Source: Pseudomonas viridiflava
GTDB taxonomy: Bacteria; Pseudomonadota; Gammaproteobacteria; Pseudomonadales; Pseudomonadaceae
NCBI RefSeq assembly: GCF_900589395.1
Contig: NZ_UUIS01000044.1
Span: 92,302-156,301, forward strand
DNA: 64,000 bases
Reading direction: 5' to 3'
Positions 17,586 to 26,080 of this stretch are shown here, piece by piece. The position numbers and the translations under genes are program-made. The first letter of the stretch is position 1. Every line of letters starts with the position of its first letter. The notes below the pieces were generated by a model. That model saw only the letters and a list, made by a program, of their open reading frames with translations. It made no database searches and had not been told where the DNA came from.

Positions 17586-18554
17586 ATGTTGTCGCGCATT
17601 CCTGTCGTTGCCCGCTGTCTGTCCCTGGTTGCAGTGTGGGCAGCCGGTTCTGCCCATGCCATGGAGCTGCCCCTGCCGCCGCCAGGCGAGGATATTGTCG
17701 GTCAGGAGCAGGTCATCGAGGCCAGTTACGAAGACACCTTCGCCGACCTGGGCACCCGCTATGGCCTGGGCTATCTGGAAATGATCGCCGCCAACCCCGG
17801 CGTGGATGCCTGGCTGCCAGGGGCTGGCACCCGGATCACCTTGCCGACCCGCTTCATCCTGCCGCCGGGCCCGCGCGAAGGCATCGTCATCAACCTGGCC
17901 GAGTACCGCTTGTACTACTACCCCAAGGGCAAGGACACGGTATACACCTACGCGCTGGGCATCGGTCGTGAAGGCTGGGGCTCGCCGATCGGAACCACCA
18001 AGGTGGTGGCCAAGACGCCGAATCCGACTTGGACCCCGCCGGCCTCGATCCGCGCCGAGCACGCCGCCGAAGGAGACATCCTGCCGACGGTGGTGCCGGC
18101 CGGACCTGACAACCCGCTGGGGCCGTTCAAGTTCGGCCTGGGCATGTCGGGGTACCTGATTCATGGCTCGAACAAGAAGTTCGGCATTGGCATGCGCACC
18201 AGCCATGGTTGCTTTCGCATGTATAACAACAACGTGCTGGAACTGGCCGACCTGGCGCCGGTGGGCACGCCGGTGCGGATCATCAACGAGCCTTACAAGT
18301 TCGGTGTCAGTGGCGGCAAGGTCTGGCTGGAGGCGCACACGCCGCTGGACGAGCAGGGCAACCCATCGGTGGTCGACAAGCACACGGCGGTGATCAACAC
18401 CCTGCTCAAGCACGAAGGCCTGGCCGGTAGCATGCGCACCAACTGGGACACTGTACGCGATGTGGTTGCCGCCGAAGAGGGCATGCCGACGGAGATTGCC
18501 GTGCCGGTGGCCAGTGTTCCCAGCGCGGCGCCAGAGCAGCAGGTGGTCTGGTAG
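17586..18554 (+). CDS. L,D-transpeptidase (YcfS/YbiS/ErfK family)
   Basis: A 322-residue periplasmic enzyme that makes meso-DAP cross-links or attaches a Braun-type lipoprotein to peptidoglycan. The signal peptide covers about residues 1-25, then comes a LysM-like segment ('ANPGVDAWLPGAGTRITLP'), then the YkuD domain. Catalytic residues H193, H207 and C209 lie in 'HGSNKKFGIGMRTSHGCFR'. The AAGGA site supports ATG 17586. The nearby oprI gene encodes a likely acceptor (murein lipoprotein ending in lysine), which fits a lipoprotein-anchoring role. The stop codon TAG is the start of REP copy 3. Confidence 0.9.
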   Translation: MLSRIPVVARCLSLVAVWAAGSAHAMELPLPPPGEDIVGQEQVIEASYEDTFADLGTRYGLGYLEMIAANPGVDAWLPGAGTRITLPTRFILPPGPREGIVINLAEYRLYYYPKGKDTVYTYALGIGREGWGSPIGTTKVVAKTPNPTWTPPASIRAEHAAEGDILPTVVPAGPDNPLGPFKFGLGMSGYLIHGSNKKFGIGMRTSHGCFRMYNNNVLELADLAPVGTPVRIINEPYKFGVSGGKVWLEAHTPLDEQGNPSVVDKHTAVINTLLKHEGLAGSMRTNWDTVRDVVAAEEGMPTEIAVPVASVPSAAPEQQVVW

Positions 18555-18689
18555 GAGCGCGCTTGCCGGAATGCCGGACCACCGAGACGGGCTGCGCAGC
18601 AGTCGTAAATTTTCAGCGTTTCACAGATTTCTGTGAGCGCTTTGCGCTCAATCGCGGTGGTCCGGCACTTCGGCAAGCCCCTCCCACAC
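18551..18689. repeat. REP-pair element, copy 3 (interior inverted)
   Basis: Begins GTAGGAGCGCGCTTGCCGGAATGCCGG exactly at the stop codon of the L,D-transpeptidase gene (first 11 bases identical to copies 1 and 2) and ends at CAAGCCCCTCCCAC. The core (about 18602-18660) is the reverse complement of the interior of copies 1 and 2 (AGTCGTAAATTTTCAGCG... CACAGATTTC). The outer CCGGACCACCG / CGGTGGTCCGG arms form a long stem. A REP/BIME element by its ends. Confidence 0.85.
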
Positions 18690-18751
18690 AAGCTCCCTCA
18701 CGCAAGCCCCTTCCGCATAAGCTCCCGCGCACGGCAGCAGTCGACAGGCAC

Positions 18752-18788
18752 AAAAAAGGCCGGCCCGCGCAAGCGGGTCGGCCTTTTT
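18752..18788. terminator. Bidirectional terminator downstream of oprI
   Basis: Long stem of AAAAAGGCCG(G/A)CCCGC paired with GCGGGTCGGCCTTTTT around a GCAA loop, with A-run and T-run on opposite sides. It terminates oprI on the minus strand and would also stop plus-strand readthrough from the transpeptidase gene. Confidence 0.9.
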
Positions 18789-18806
18789 ACAATCCCGAAG
18801 GGACTA

Positions 18807-19058
18807 TTACTTGCGGCTTGCCTTGTCGAGCATGCGCAGGGCGCGCTCGTTGGCTTCGTCGGCAGTCTGCTGAGCTTTTTGAGCGGCAGCCAGCGCTTCG
18901 TCAGCCTTGCGATAGGCTTCGTCGGCACGGGCTTGCGAGCGAGCAGCGGCGTCTTCGGTAGCGGTCAGGCGAGCTTCGGTTTCTTTGGATACGCTGCTGC
19001 AGCCAGTGGCCAGAACAGCGGCCAGGGCCAGTGCAGAAAGTTTCAGAACGTTGTTCAT
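18807..19058 (-). CDS. oprI: Major outer membrane (murein) lipoprotein OprI
   Basis: An 83-residue lipoprotein, the exact OprI length. The signal peptide ends in the lipobox 'LATGC' with C20 acylated. The mature protein is a continuous alanine-rich heptad coiled coil ('[20 protein letters not shown]', continuing), ending in lysine 83, the residue that can be linked to peptidoglycan. The ATG is preceded by GGGGAA; a longer in-frame start upstream has no support. Expression should be high, with a good sigma-70 promoter at 19139-19167. Confidence 0.96.
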   Translation of the reverse strand: MNNVLKLSALALAAVLATGCSSVSKETEARLTATEDAAARSQARADEAYRKADEALAAAQKAQQTADEANERALRMLDKASRK

Positions 19059-19138
19059 CGTGTTCCCCTTCAAGGACTTTTCTTCAAATACGTCACCTCT
19101 CGAAGTGAGAAAATGACTGGCGTACATGGTACTCATTG

Positions 19139-19167
19139 TTTGTAGTAAGTAAACGGACGAAGCGCAA
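19139..19167 (-). promoter_or_regulatory. Sigma-70 promoter of oprI
   Basis: On the minus strand, TTGCGC (19162-19167) and TACAAA (19139-19144) are separated by exactly 17 bp, about 80 bp upstream of the oprI start codon. The region is AT-richer than its surroundings. Transcription start was inferred, not seen. Confidence 0.6.
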
Positions 19168-19577
19168 GATACGTGCAAAATTCTTGCGATTTAAAGTCTT
19201 CCGTCATACTTCTCAAGCGGATTGTTTGAAAAACCTCCACCGGGCTGCGGCCCCCTGCCAATACACCGTTTTATTTCCGATACATGACAGCGTACCGGGC
19301 AATCACCGTGACTTTGCCGGGGCGCGAGCGTCTCAATGGACAACTTCCGGGGTGCCCCGGTTCAATGTTGCCCCTGCCGATTTGATAATCCCGGCTTTTA
19401 AGCACGATGGCCCTTGAGCGTAGCCTGCCAGGGCGCCTACTATTTGAATGTGCTGTTTAGGGTAATCGGCCGTGCTGTTACCGGTGTCCAGTCAGGCACA
19501 GGGTGGCGTAGAGGTTCCTTCGCCGGAAAAACATCGGTAAGGTAGGGGTCCAATTCCAAGACCCGCTAGGAGTAATG
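19168..19577. other. Intergenic region without a recognisable gene
   Basis: About 410 bp between the oprI promoter and the acetyltransferase start. I see no coding frame with a ribosome site and no tRNA. The sequence is AT-richer at the oprI end. No hairpin with a T-run was found, so a small RNA cannot be supported from sequence alone. Confidence 0.5.
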
Positions 19578-19871
19578 ATGAGCGAGGCGTTTTCCATCCA
19601 GCATGACCAGAAAGAGCATCGGTTTACCATTGATATCGATGGCCACCTGGCGTACCTGACCTACATGGATCTGGGTCAGCAAACCCTGGATTTTTATCGC
19701 ACGTTCGTGCCCGACGCGCTGCGCGGTCGCGGCATTGCTGCCGCCCTGACCGAACAGGCACTGGCATTCGCGGATGCGGGCGGCTACAAGGTCATTCCTT
19801 CGTGCTCTTATGTCGAACGTTACATGGAGCGCCATCAGCGCCAGAGCGGGGTGCAGGACCTGCTCAGTTGA
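19578..19871 (+). CDS. Small GNAT-family N-acetyltransferase (YidJ/GCN5-type)
   Basis: A 97-residue acetyltransferase of the short Gcn5-related (N-acetyltransferase_14, PF14542) type. The acetyl-CoA pyrophosphate loop is 'ALRGRGIAAALTEQAL' (R/Q-x-x-G-x-A pattern), followed by 'GYKVIPSCSYVERYMERHQ', the conserved P-x-C-S/P-Y motif. The substrate is unknown; family members are small housekeeping proteins. I prefer ATG 19578 (AGGAG 5 nt upstream) over ATG 19575 (2 nt). It converges on the DAHP synthase gene across a shared terminator. Confidence 0.85.
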   Translation: MSEAFSIQHDQKEHRFTIDIDGHLAYLTYMDLGQQTLDFYRTFVPDALRGRGIAAALTEQALAFADAGGYKVIPSCSYVERYMERHQRQSGVQDLLS

Positions 19872-19885
19872 GCGTGCGCTGAATG

Positions 19886-19913
19886 AAAAACGCCGGGCAT
19901 TGCCCGGCGTTTT
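19886..19913. terminator. Shared terminator, acetyltransferase and aroF
   Basis: CGCCGGGC/GCCCGGCG stem (19891-19909) with a short AT loop, flanked by AAAAA on the left and TTTT on the right, so it can act on both convergent genes. Confidence 0.88.
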
Positions 19914-19928
19914 CGTGTCTGGCTCAGG

Positions 19929-21005
19929 TCAACCGCGCTGGCGTGCCGGCAGTACATCCTTGAGCTTGGCGTGCATGCTGCGCAGGGTCTTCTCGGTGGC
20001 CTGCCAGTCGATGCAGGCATCGGTGACCGAGACGCCGTATTGCAACTCGGCCAGGTCCTTGGGAATCGACTGGGCGCCCCAGTTCAAGTGGCTTTCGACC
20101 ATCAGGCCGATGATCGACTGGTTGCCTTCGAGAATCTGGTTGGCCACGTTCTCCATGACCAGCGGCTGCAGGGCCGGGTCCTTGTTGGAGTTGGCATGGC
20201 TGCAGTCGACCATGATATTGGGCACTACGCCAGCCTTGTTCAGGGCCTGCTCGCACAGCGCCACGCTGACCGAATCATAGTTGGGTTTGCCGTTGCCGCC
20301 ACGCAGCACGACATGACCGTAGGCGTTGCCCTTGGTGGTGACGATCGAGACGCCGCCTTCCTGGTTGATGCCCAGGAAACGATGCGGCTTGGACACCGAT
20401 TGCAGCGCATTGATGGCCACGGTCAGGCCGCCGTCGGTGCCGTTCTTGAAGCCGACGGCCGAGGACAGGCCCGAGGCCATTTCGCGGTGAGTCTGCGATT
20501 CAGTGGTGCGTGCGCCGATGGCCGACCAACTGATCAGGTCTTGCAGGTATTGCGGCGAGATCGGGTCGAGGGCTTCGGTGGCCGTCGGCAGGCCCATTTC
20601 GGCCAGGTCCAGCAGCAACTGGCGGCCGATGTGCAGGCCATCCTGGATCTTGAACGAGTCGTCCAGGTACGGGTCGTTGATCAGGCCTTTCCAGCCCACC
20701 GTCGTGCGCGGTTTTTCAAAGTACACGCGCATGACCAGATAAAGGGTGTCGGACACTTCGGCAGACAACGCCTTGAGACGCTCGGCATACTCCTTGGCGG
20801 CCTTGAGATCATGGATCGAGCAAGGCCCGACCACGATGAACAGGCGGTGGTCCTTGCCGTCGAGAATGTTGCGGATCACCTCGCGGCCCTCGCTCACCGT
20901 CCGCTGCGCCGAAGCGGTCAGGGGAATCTCGTGCTTGAGCATGTCAGGGGTGATCAGCGTCTCGTTGGAGGCGACGTTGAGGTCGTCAATCGGTAAATCG
21001 GCCAT
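19929..21005 (-). CDS. aroF: 3-deoxy-7-phosphoheptulonate (DAHP) synthase, class I
   Basis: First enzyme of the shikimate pathway, condensing PEP and erythrose 4-phosphate. The 358-residue class I (AroFGH) enzyme contains 'VVGPCSIHD' (PEP/metal cysteine), 'MRVYFEKPRTTVGWKGLINDP', 'SWSAIGARTTESQTHREMASGLSSAVGFKNGTDG' (in part) and 'DCSHANSNKD'. The frame runs well upstream, but similarity starts at M-A-D-L-P (ATG 21003-21005). ATG at 21017 is an alternative, and neither has a strong ribosome site. Feedback type (Tyr/Phe/Trp) cannot be read with confidence. Confidence 0.93.
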   Translation of the reverse strand: MADLPIDDLNVASNETLITPDMLKHEIPLTASAQRTVSEGREVIRNILDGKDHRLFIVVGPCSIHDLKAAKEYAERLKALSAEVSDTLYLVMRVYFEKPRTTVGWKGLINDPYLDDSFKIQDGLHIGRQLLLDLAEMGLPTATEALDPISPQYLQDLISWSAIGARTTESQTHREMASGLSSAVGFKNGTDGGLTVAINALQSVSKPHRFLGINQEGGVSIVTTKGNAYGHVVLRGGNGKPNYDSVSVALCEQALNKAGVVPNIMVDCSHANSNKDPALQPLVMENVANQILEGNQSIIGLMVESHLNWGAQSIPKDLAELQYGVSVTDACIDWQATEKTLRSMHAKLKDVLPARQRG

Positions 21006-21212
21006 CGGGTTACTCATCTGGTCACGGTGACTGGCCGCCGGTGCAGGCTGTGCGGGCGGATCCAGCAGGTTTGCGCTGTGCGGGGTGCAGAACCTTAGCG
21101 CGTTAGCGCGTGTTTCGACAAGCTGGCGATGGTTCCCGATGGTCGGGGTTGCACACCGCCTGGCGTATAGTAATGCCGCTGGCCGCCCCCACAACCTGCC
21201 ACAGGTACCCGC

Positions 21213-21560
21213 ATGAGCGTCGCATTGGAGCAGTTGCAACTCACTGACCTGGACATCGACCAGCAACTGCTGGCCTTGCCGGGCCGTTCGCTGGTGCTGT
21301 TCACTGGAGAAGGCTGTGCCAGTTGCCGCTGGGCGCGCGAGCGCCTGCCGCTGATGGACCTGCCGCTGGAGCGCTTGTGCTGGGTGGATGCCGGTCGTAA
21401 TGGCGGCGCGGTGCAACGTTATGAAGTCTTTCATTTGCCGGCCTTGTTCGCGGTGCGCGACGGCCGTTTCCAGGGGGCGATACGCTCAAGCCTTGATCGG
21501 CAAGCCCTGGTTCGCGTCATCACCCAGGCCTTTGAGCGCGAACCTGACGAGTTACCGTAA
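21213..21560 (+). CDS. Thioredoxin-family protein
   Basis: A 115-residue cytoplasmic thioredoxin-like protein. The redox site is C35-A-S-C38 in 'FTGEGCASCRWARERLP', and a cis-proline follows in 'FHLPALFAVRDGRFQG'. It lacks the canonical W-C-G-P-C motif, so it is a thioredoxin relative rather than TrxA. It is followed after 24 bp by the 5'-nucleotidase gene and probably co-transcribed. The partner is unknown. Confidence 0.75.
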   Translation: MSVALEQLQLTDLDIDQQLLALPGRSLVLFTGEGCASCRWARERLPLMDLPLERLCWVDAGRNGGAVQRYEVFHLPALFAVRDGRFQGAIRSSLDRQALVRVITQAFEREPDELP

Positions 21561-21584
21561 ACGACCAGAAGGATGCGTATCACA

Positions 21585-22520
21585 ATGACAGCAACCCCCC
21601 ACGGCGGCACCGTCATGGCGTCAGGCAGCACCGACAAGTTGATCGTGGCCATCTCGTCACGGGCCTTGTTCGACCTTGAGGCCAGCCATGCGGTGTACTT
21701 GAGTCGCGGCGTCGAGGCTTACCGCCAGTACCAGATCGACCACGAAGATGAGTTGTTGCTGCCCGGCGAGGCGTATCTGCTGACCGAGAAACTGTTGAAC
21801 CTCAATGCCCTGCTGGGCCGGGAGCGGGTGGAGGTGGTACTGGTCTCGCGCAACAGCGCCGACACCGGCCTGCGGGTGTTCAATTCGATCCAGCACTACG
21901 GGCTGGGCATCACCCGCGCGGCGTTCGTCGGCGGGCGCAGCCCGTATCCTTATCTGGCGGCGTTTGGCTGCCATCTGTTCTTGTCCACCCATGCCGAGGA
22001 TGTGCGCAGCGCGCTGGAGGCCGGCTTTGCTGCCGCGACCATCCTGTGTGGCGGGGCGCGGCGCGATTTTGGCAGTGAATTGCGCATTGCCTTCGATGGT
22101 GACGCGGTGCTGTTTGCCGATGATTCCGAGCGGGTCTACCAGAGCGGCGGCCTGGCTGCGTTTCAGGCCAGCGAGCAGCAATCGGCCCGCGAGCCGCTGC
22201 GCGGGGGGCCGTTCAAACCGTTCCTGGCGGCGCTGAACCTGTTGCAGAGTGAATTCCCCGAGCATGCCTGCCCGGTGCGCACGGCCTTGGTGACCGCCCG
22301 CTCGGCACCGGCCCACGAGCGGGTGATTCGTACCCTGCGCGAATGGGATATCCGTCTGGACGAGTCGCTGTTTCTCGGCGGCTTGCAAAAAGCGGCCTTT
22401 CTGGAGGCGTTCGGGGCCGACATGTTCTTCGACGATCAGGCCGGGCACTGCGAGGGCGCCAGGCAGTTCGTGGCCACCGGGCATGTGCCGCATGGCATCA
22501 GCAACGAGCCAAAAACCTGA
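21585..22520 (+). CDS. Cytosolic 5'-nucleotidase (PF06189 family)
   Basis: A 311-residue protein of the 5'-nucleotidase family related to eukaryotic NT5C1A/B. It contains the family blocks 'AISSRALFDLEASHAVY', 'LVSRNSADTGLRVFNSI', 'HLFLSTHAEDVRSAL', 'IAFDGDAVLFADDSERVY' and 'FLGGLQKAAFLEAFGADMFFDDQ'. The expected activity is dephosphorylation of nucleoside 5'-monophosphates in the cytoplasm. ATG 21573 directly abuts the AGAAGG site, so ATG 21585 (12 nt from it) is more plausible. Confidence 0.85.
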   Translation: MTATPHGGTVMASGSTDKLIVAISSRALFDLEASHAVYLSRGVEAYRQYQIDHEDELLLPGEAYLLTEKLLNLNALLGRERVEVVLVSRNSADTGLRVFNSIQHYGLGITRAAFVGGRSPYPYLAAFGCHLFLSTHAEDVRSALEAGFAAATILCGGARRDFGSELRIAFDGDAVLFADDSERVYQSGGLAAFQASEQQSAREPLRGGPFKPFLAALNLLQSEFPEHACPVRTALVTARSAPAHERVIRTLREWDIRLDESLFLGGLQKAAFLEAFGADMFFDDQAGHCEGARQFVATGHVPHGISNEPKT

Positions 22521-22614
22521 ATCGACCGGCCGGTCAGTGCGCACGCCCGTCGCATTGGCGGGCACGCTGCTAAGCTCAAGCAATCTCCGCCAATCAGGCT
22601 GTTCGGGAGGTTGT

Positions 22615-23112
22615 ATGGTTCGTTCGATGTTGTATGCCACAGACCTGGGTCTGTATGCGCCTTACGTGACGCAGCATGCCCTGGCACTGGCGCGAACCTT
22701 CAATGCCGGGTTGTACGTCATTCATGTGGTCGAGCCGCTGGGCGTGTTCGCCGAATCGGTCCTGCAGAGCTATCTGGGCGAGACAGCCGTGCATGAGTTG
22801 CATACCAAGGGCGTGAGTACATTCATGGAAGGCATAGAGCAACGGATGCTCGATGGATTTCGTGAGGAGTTGGGAGAAGCGCATCAGGACCTGGCATTGA
22901 TCCGCATGGTACGCGTCGTTCAGGGTGATCCATGCAAGGTAATACTTGAGCAGGCACATGAACTGGCCGTCGATTTGCTGGTGCTGGGCAGTCACAGTCG
23001 CATGGTCGGCCAGGGTGCGCCTGTCGGACGCACCGCTGCCCGTGTTCTGCAGCACTGTGCGGTTCCGGTTTATATGGTGCCCATGATGCAGAGCAGACAG
23101 CGCGATCAGTAG
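22615..23112 (+). CDS. Universal stress protein (UspA family)
   Basis: A 165-residue single-domain Usp. The N-terminus 'MVRSMLYATDLGLYA' gives the first strand and aspartate. The C-terminal ATP-binding motif G-x2-G-x9-G-(S/T) appears as 'GSHSRMVGQGAPVGRTAARVL' (in part). GGGAGG lies 5 nt before ATG 22615, overriding longer in-frame starts. It likely binds ATP and is induced in stationary phase or stress. It lies just upstream of cysB, as I recall for other pseudomonads. Confidence 0.9.
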   Translation: MVRSMLYATDLGLYAPYVTQHALALARTFNAGLYVIHVVEPLGVFAESVLQSYLGETAVHELHTKGVSTFMEGIEQRMLDGFREELGEAHQDLALIRMVRVVQGDPCKVILEQAHELAVDLLVLGSHSRMVGQGAPVGRTAARVLQHCAVPVYMVPMMQSRQRDQ

Positions 23113-23287
23113 GAAAAGAAGTCAAAATGGAACGTGCCATTATCGTGTAAAGATGATAAAAAGTTCTAGCTTTCTTCTTCTGACCATTGATACGGTTATA
23201 TACCGTCGCTGATGCCCGACTACCTGGCTGAAAAGTCGACGAACGCCACTACGTTTCGGCGCCCGGTCTCGGGTCAATCTGCCTTGA

Positions 23288-24271
<984 letters not shown>

Positions 24272-24287
24272 CAGCACTGCACGACGC

Positions 24288-24350
24288 TGTAGGACCGGCT
24301 TTGGCCGGGAACAGCAGCGACACTGTTCCCGGCTGAAGCCGTTCGCTGCC
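24288..24350. repeat. REP-like hairpin between cysB and cysH
   Basis: CTGTAGGACCGGC followed by a perfect 11-bp inverted repeat, GCCGGGAACAG (24304-24314) and CTGTTCCCGGC (24323-24333), with an 8-nt loop. There is no T-run. The GTAGGA start and position between convergent genes fit a degenerate single REP unit that may also slow transcription. Confidence 0.65.
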
Positions 24351-24372
24351 CCGTTGGTCCTGCGCTGCCGTT

Positions 24373-25107
24373 TTACCCTTTGGCAATCAGATTGCCGGCG
24401 TGCAGGCCGCATTCCTTCTGGGTGGCTTCTTCCCACCACCAGCGGCCTTCGCGTTCGTGCTGGTTGGGCAGGACCGGGCGGGTGCAAGGCTCGCAGCCGA
24501 TGCTGATGAAGCCGCGCTCGTGCAGGCTGTTGTACGGCAGCTCCAGCATGCGGATATACCCCCAGACTTCCTCACTGGTCATCTGCGCCAGCGGGTTGAA
24601 CTTGTACAGGGTCCGCTCGGGCGTCGAGAAGGCGCTGTCGATTTCCAGCGCCGCCACCTGGCTGCGCGTGCCGGGGCTCTGGTCGCGTCGCTGGCCGGTG
24701 GCCCAGGCCTTCACGGTACTGAGCTTGCGTCGCAGCGGTTCGATCTTGCGGATGCCGCAGCATTCGCCATGGCCGTCCTTGTAGAAGCTGAACAGGCCTT
24801 TTTCCTTGACGAATGGCTCAAGCCTTGTGTGGTCCGGTGAGACCAGTTCGATGGCGATGCCGTAGGTCTCGCGCACCTGGTCGATGAAACGGTAGGTTTC
24901 CGGGTGCAAGCGGCCGGTGTCAAGGCTGAACACCTTGACGTTCTTGTTGAGCTTCCAGGCCATGTCCACCAGCACCACGTCTTCGGCGCCGCTGAAGGAA
25001 ATCCACAGGTCGTCGCCAAAATGGCTGAACGCCAGCTTGAGAATGTCCTGGGGGGATTTGTTTGCATACGTGGCCGCCAATTCGGCTACGTCGAAAGGTT
25101 GGCTCAT
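24373..25107 (-). CDS. cysH: Adenylyl-sulfate (APS) reductase CysH
   Basis: Reduces activated sulfate to sulfite with thioredoxin. The 244-residue protein has the 4Fe-4S ligands C116-C117 and C205-x-x-C208, which mark the APS-type rather than the PAPS-type enzyme, and the catalytic cysteine C233 in 'KECGLH'. The N-terminal PP-loop is '[15 protein letters not shown]', followed by '[11 protein letters not shown]'. Substrate preference for APS is inferred from the cluster ligands. It is convergent with cysB and divergent from thrH. Confidence 0.95.
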   Translation of the reverse strand: MSQPFDVAELAATYANKSPQDILKLAFSHFGDDLWISFSGAEDVVLVDMAWKLNKNVKVFSLDTGRLHPETYRFIDQVRETYGIAIELVSPDHTRLEPFVKEKGLFSFYKDGHGECCGIRKIEPLRRKLSTVKAWATGQRRDQSPGTRSQVAALEIDSAFSTPERTLYKFNPLAQMTSEEVWGYIRMLELPYNSLHERGFISIGCEPCTRPVLPNQHEREGRWWWEEATQKECGLHAGNLIAKG

Positions 25108-25265
25108 CAGGTGTGTTCCTAAATACAGAAGGTGGCGCTTAAGCGCTCGTGGTGGCGGTCATGGTAACAAAATCCGTCTGCGTGTGAGCGCATCCTCCCG
25201 GCTTGCGCAACAGCGACCACAGCCCCTACAGTGCCGCTTCTTTTCGCCCGATCATGGAGTGTCCT

Positions 25266-25883
25266 GTGGAAATTGCCTGCCTCGACCTGGAAGGTGTTCT
25301 GGTTCCGGAAATCTGGATTGCCTTTGCCGAAAAAACCGGCATCGAGTCCCTGCGTGCCACCACCCGGGATATTCCCGACTACGATGTGCTGATGAAGCAG
25401 CGCCTGCGCATTCTCGACGAGCACGGCCTGAAGCTGGGCGACATCCAGGAAGTGATCGGCACCCTCACGCCGCTGGACGGCGCCATCGAGTTCGTCGACT
25501 GGCTGCGCGAGCGTTTCCAGGTGGTGATCCTGTCCGACACCTTCTATGAGTTCTCCCAGCCGTTGATGCGTCAACTGGGCTTTCCGACCCTGCTGTGCCA
25601 CCGCCTGATCACCGACGAAACCGACCGGGTCACCAGCTATCAGTTGCGCCAGAAAGACCCCAAGCGTCAGTCGGTCCTGGCCTTCAAGAGCCTGTACTAC
25701 CGCGTAATCGCCGCCGGTGATTCGTACAACGACACCACCATGCTGGGCGAAGCCGACGCCGGCATCCTGTTTCATGCCCCTGAGAACGTAATTCGCGAAT
25801 TCCCGCAGTTTCCGGCGGTGCATACCTTCGAAGCGCTGAAAAAGGAATTCATCAAGGCTTCGAATCGCACGCTGAGCCTGTAA
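25266..25883 (+). CDS. thrH: Phosphoserine phosphatase / homoserine phosphotransferase ThrH
   Basis: A 205-residue HAD-family enzyme. Motif I is 'CLDLEGVLVPEIW', with the D-x-E variation typical of ThrH. Motif II is 'VILSDTFYEF', and the late motif 'AAGDSYNDTTMLGEAD' is the Mg-binding loop. ThrH dephosphorylates phosphoserine and can transfer phosphate to homoserine, bypassing thrB. I chose GTG 25266 with GGAG 6 nt upstream, where similarity begins; the frame is open another 21 codons upstream. Confidence 0.93.
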   Translation: MEIACLDLEGVLVPEIWIAFAEKTGIESLRATTRDIPDYDVLMKQRLRILDEHGLKLGDIQEVIGTLTPLDGAIEFVDWLRERFQVVILSDTFYEFSQPLMRQLGFPTLLCHRLITDETDRVTSYQLRQKDPKRQSVLAFKSLYYRVIAAGDSYNDTTMLGEADAGILFHAPENVIREFPQFPAVHTFEALKKEFIKASNRTLSL

Positions 25884-25902
25884 CAGCGCTGCAACCGACC
25901 TG

Positions 25903-26052
25903 GCTCTGCGCGCTCCTACCGGGGTTCTTCAGCGTGCCGCTTTGGCGCGTTGTCAGTGAAACAGGGTAGGTTCTCATCAAACACAAAATAACTTGTTGAT
26001 GTATTGGATATTACATTGACCCCTTGTAGGAGCGACCAGCGGTCGCGAATGT
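25903..26052. repeat. Degenerate REP fragments flanking an AT-rich spacer
   Basis: GCTCTGCGCGCTCCTAC (25903-25919) and TTGTAGGAGCGACCAGCGGTCGCGA (26024-26048) are REP half-elements in opposite orientation, bracketing about 100 bp of AT-rich DNA. The second has a CGACC/GGTCG hairpin. They occupy the space between the convergent thrH and pabB genes. No gene is visible in between. Confidence 0.6.
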
Positions 26053-26080
26053 GCTCAGAGCAAGGTTCGCAAAGGCCGGT

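Noticed and set aside
19168..19577. Small RNA or short gene in the oprI-acetyltransferase gap
   Set aside because: No terminator-like hairpin or supported start codon was found.
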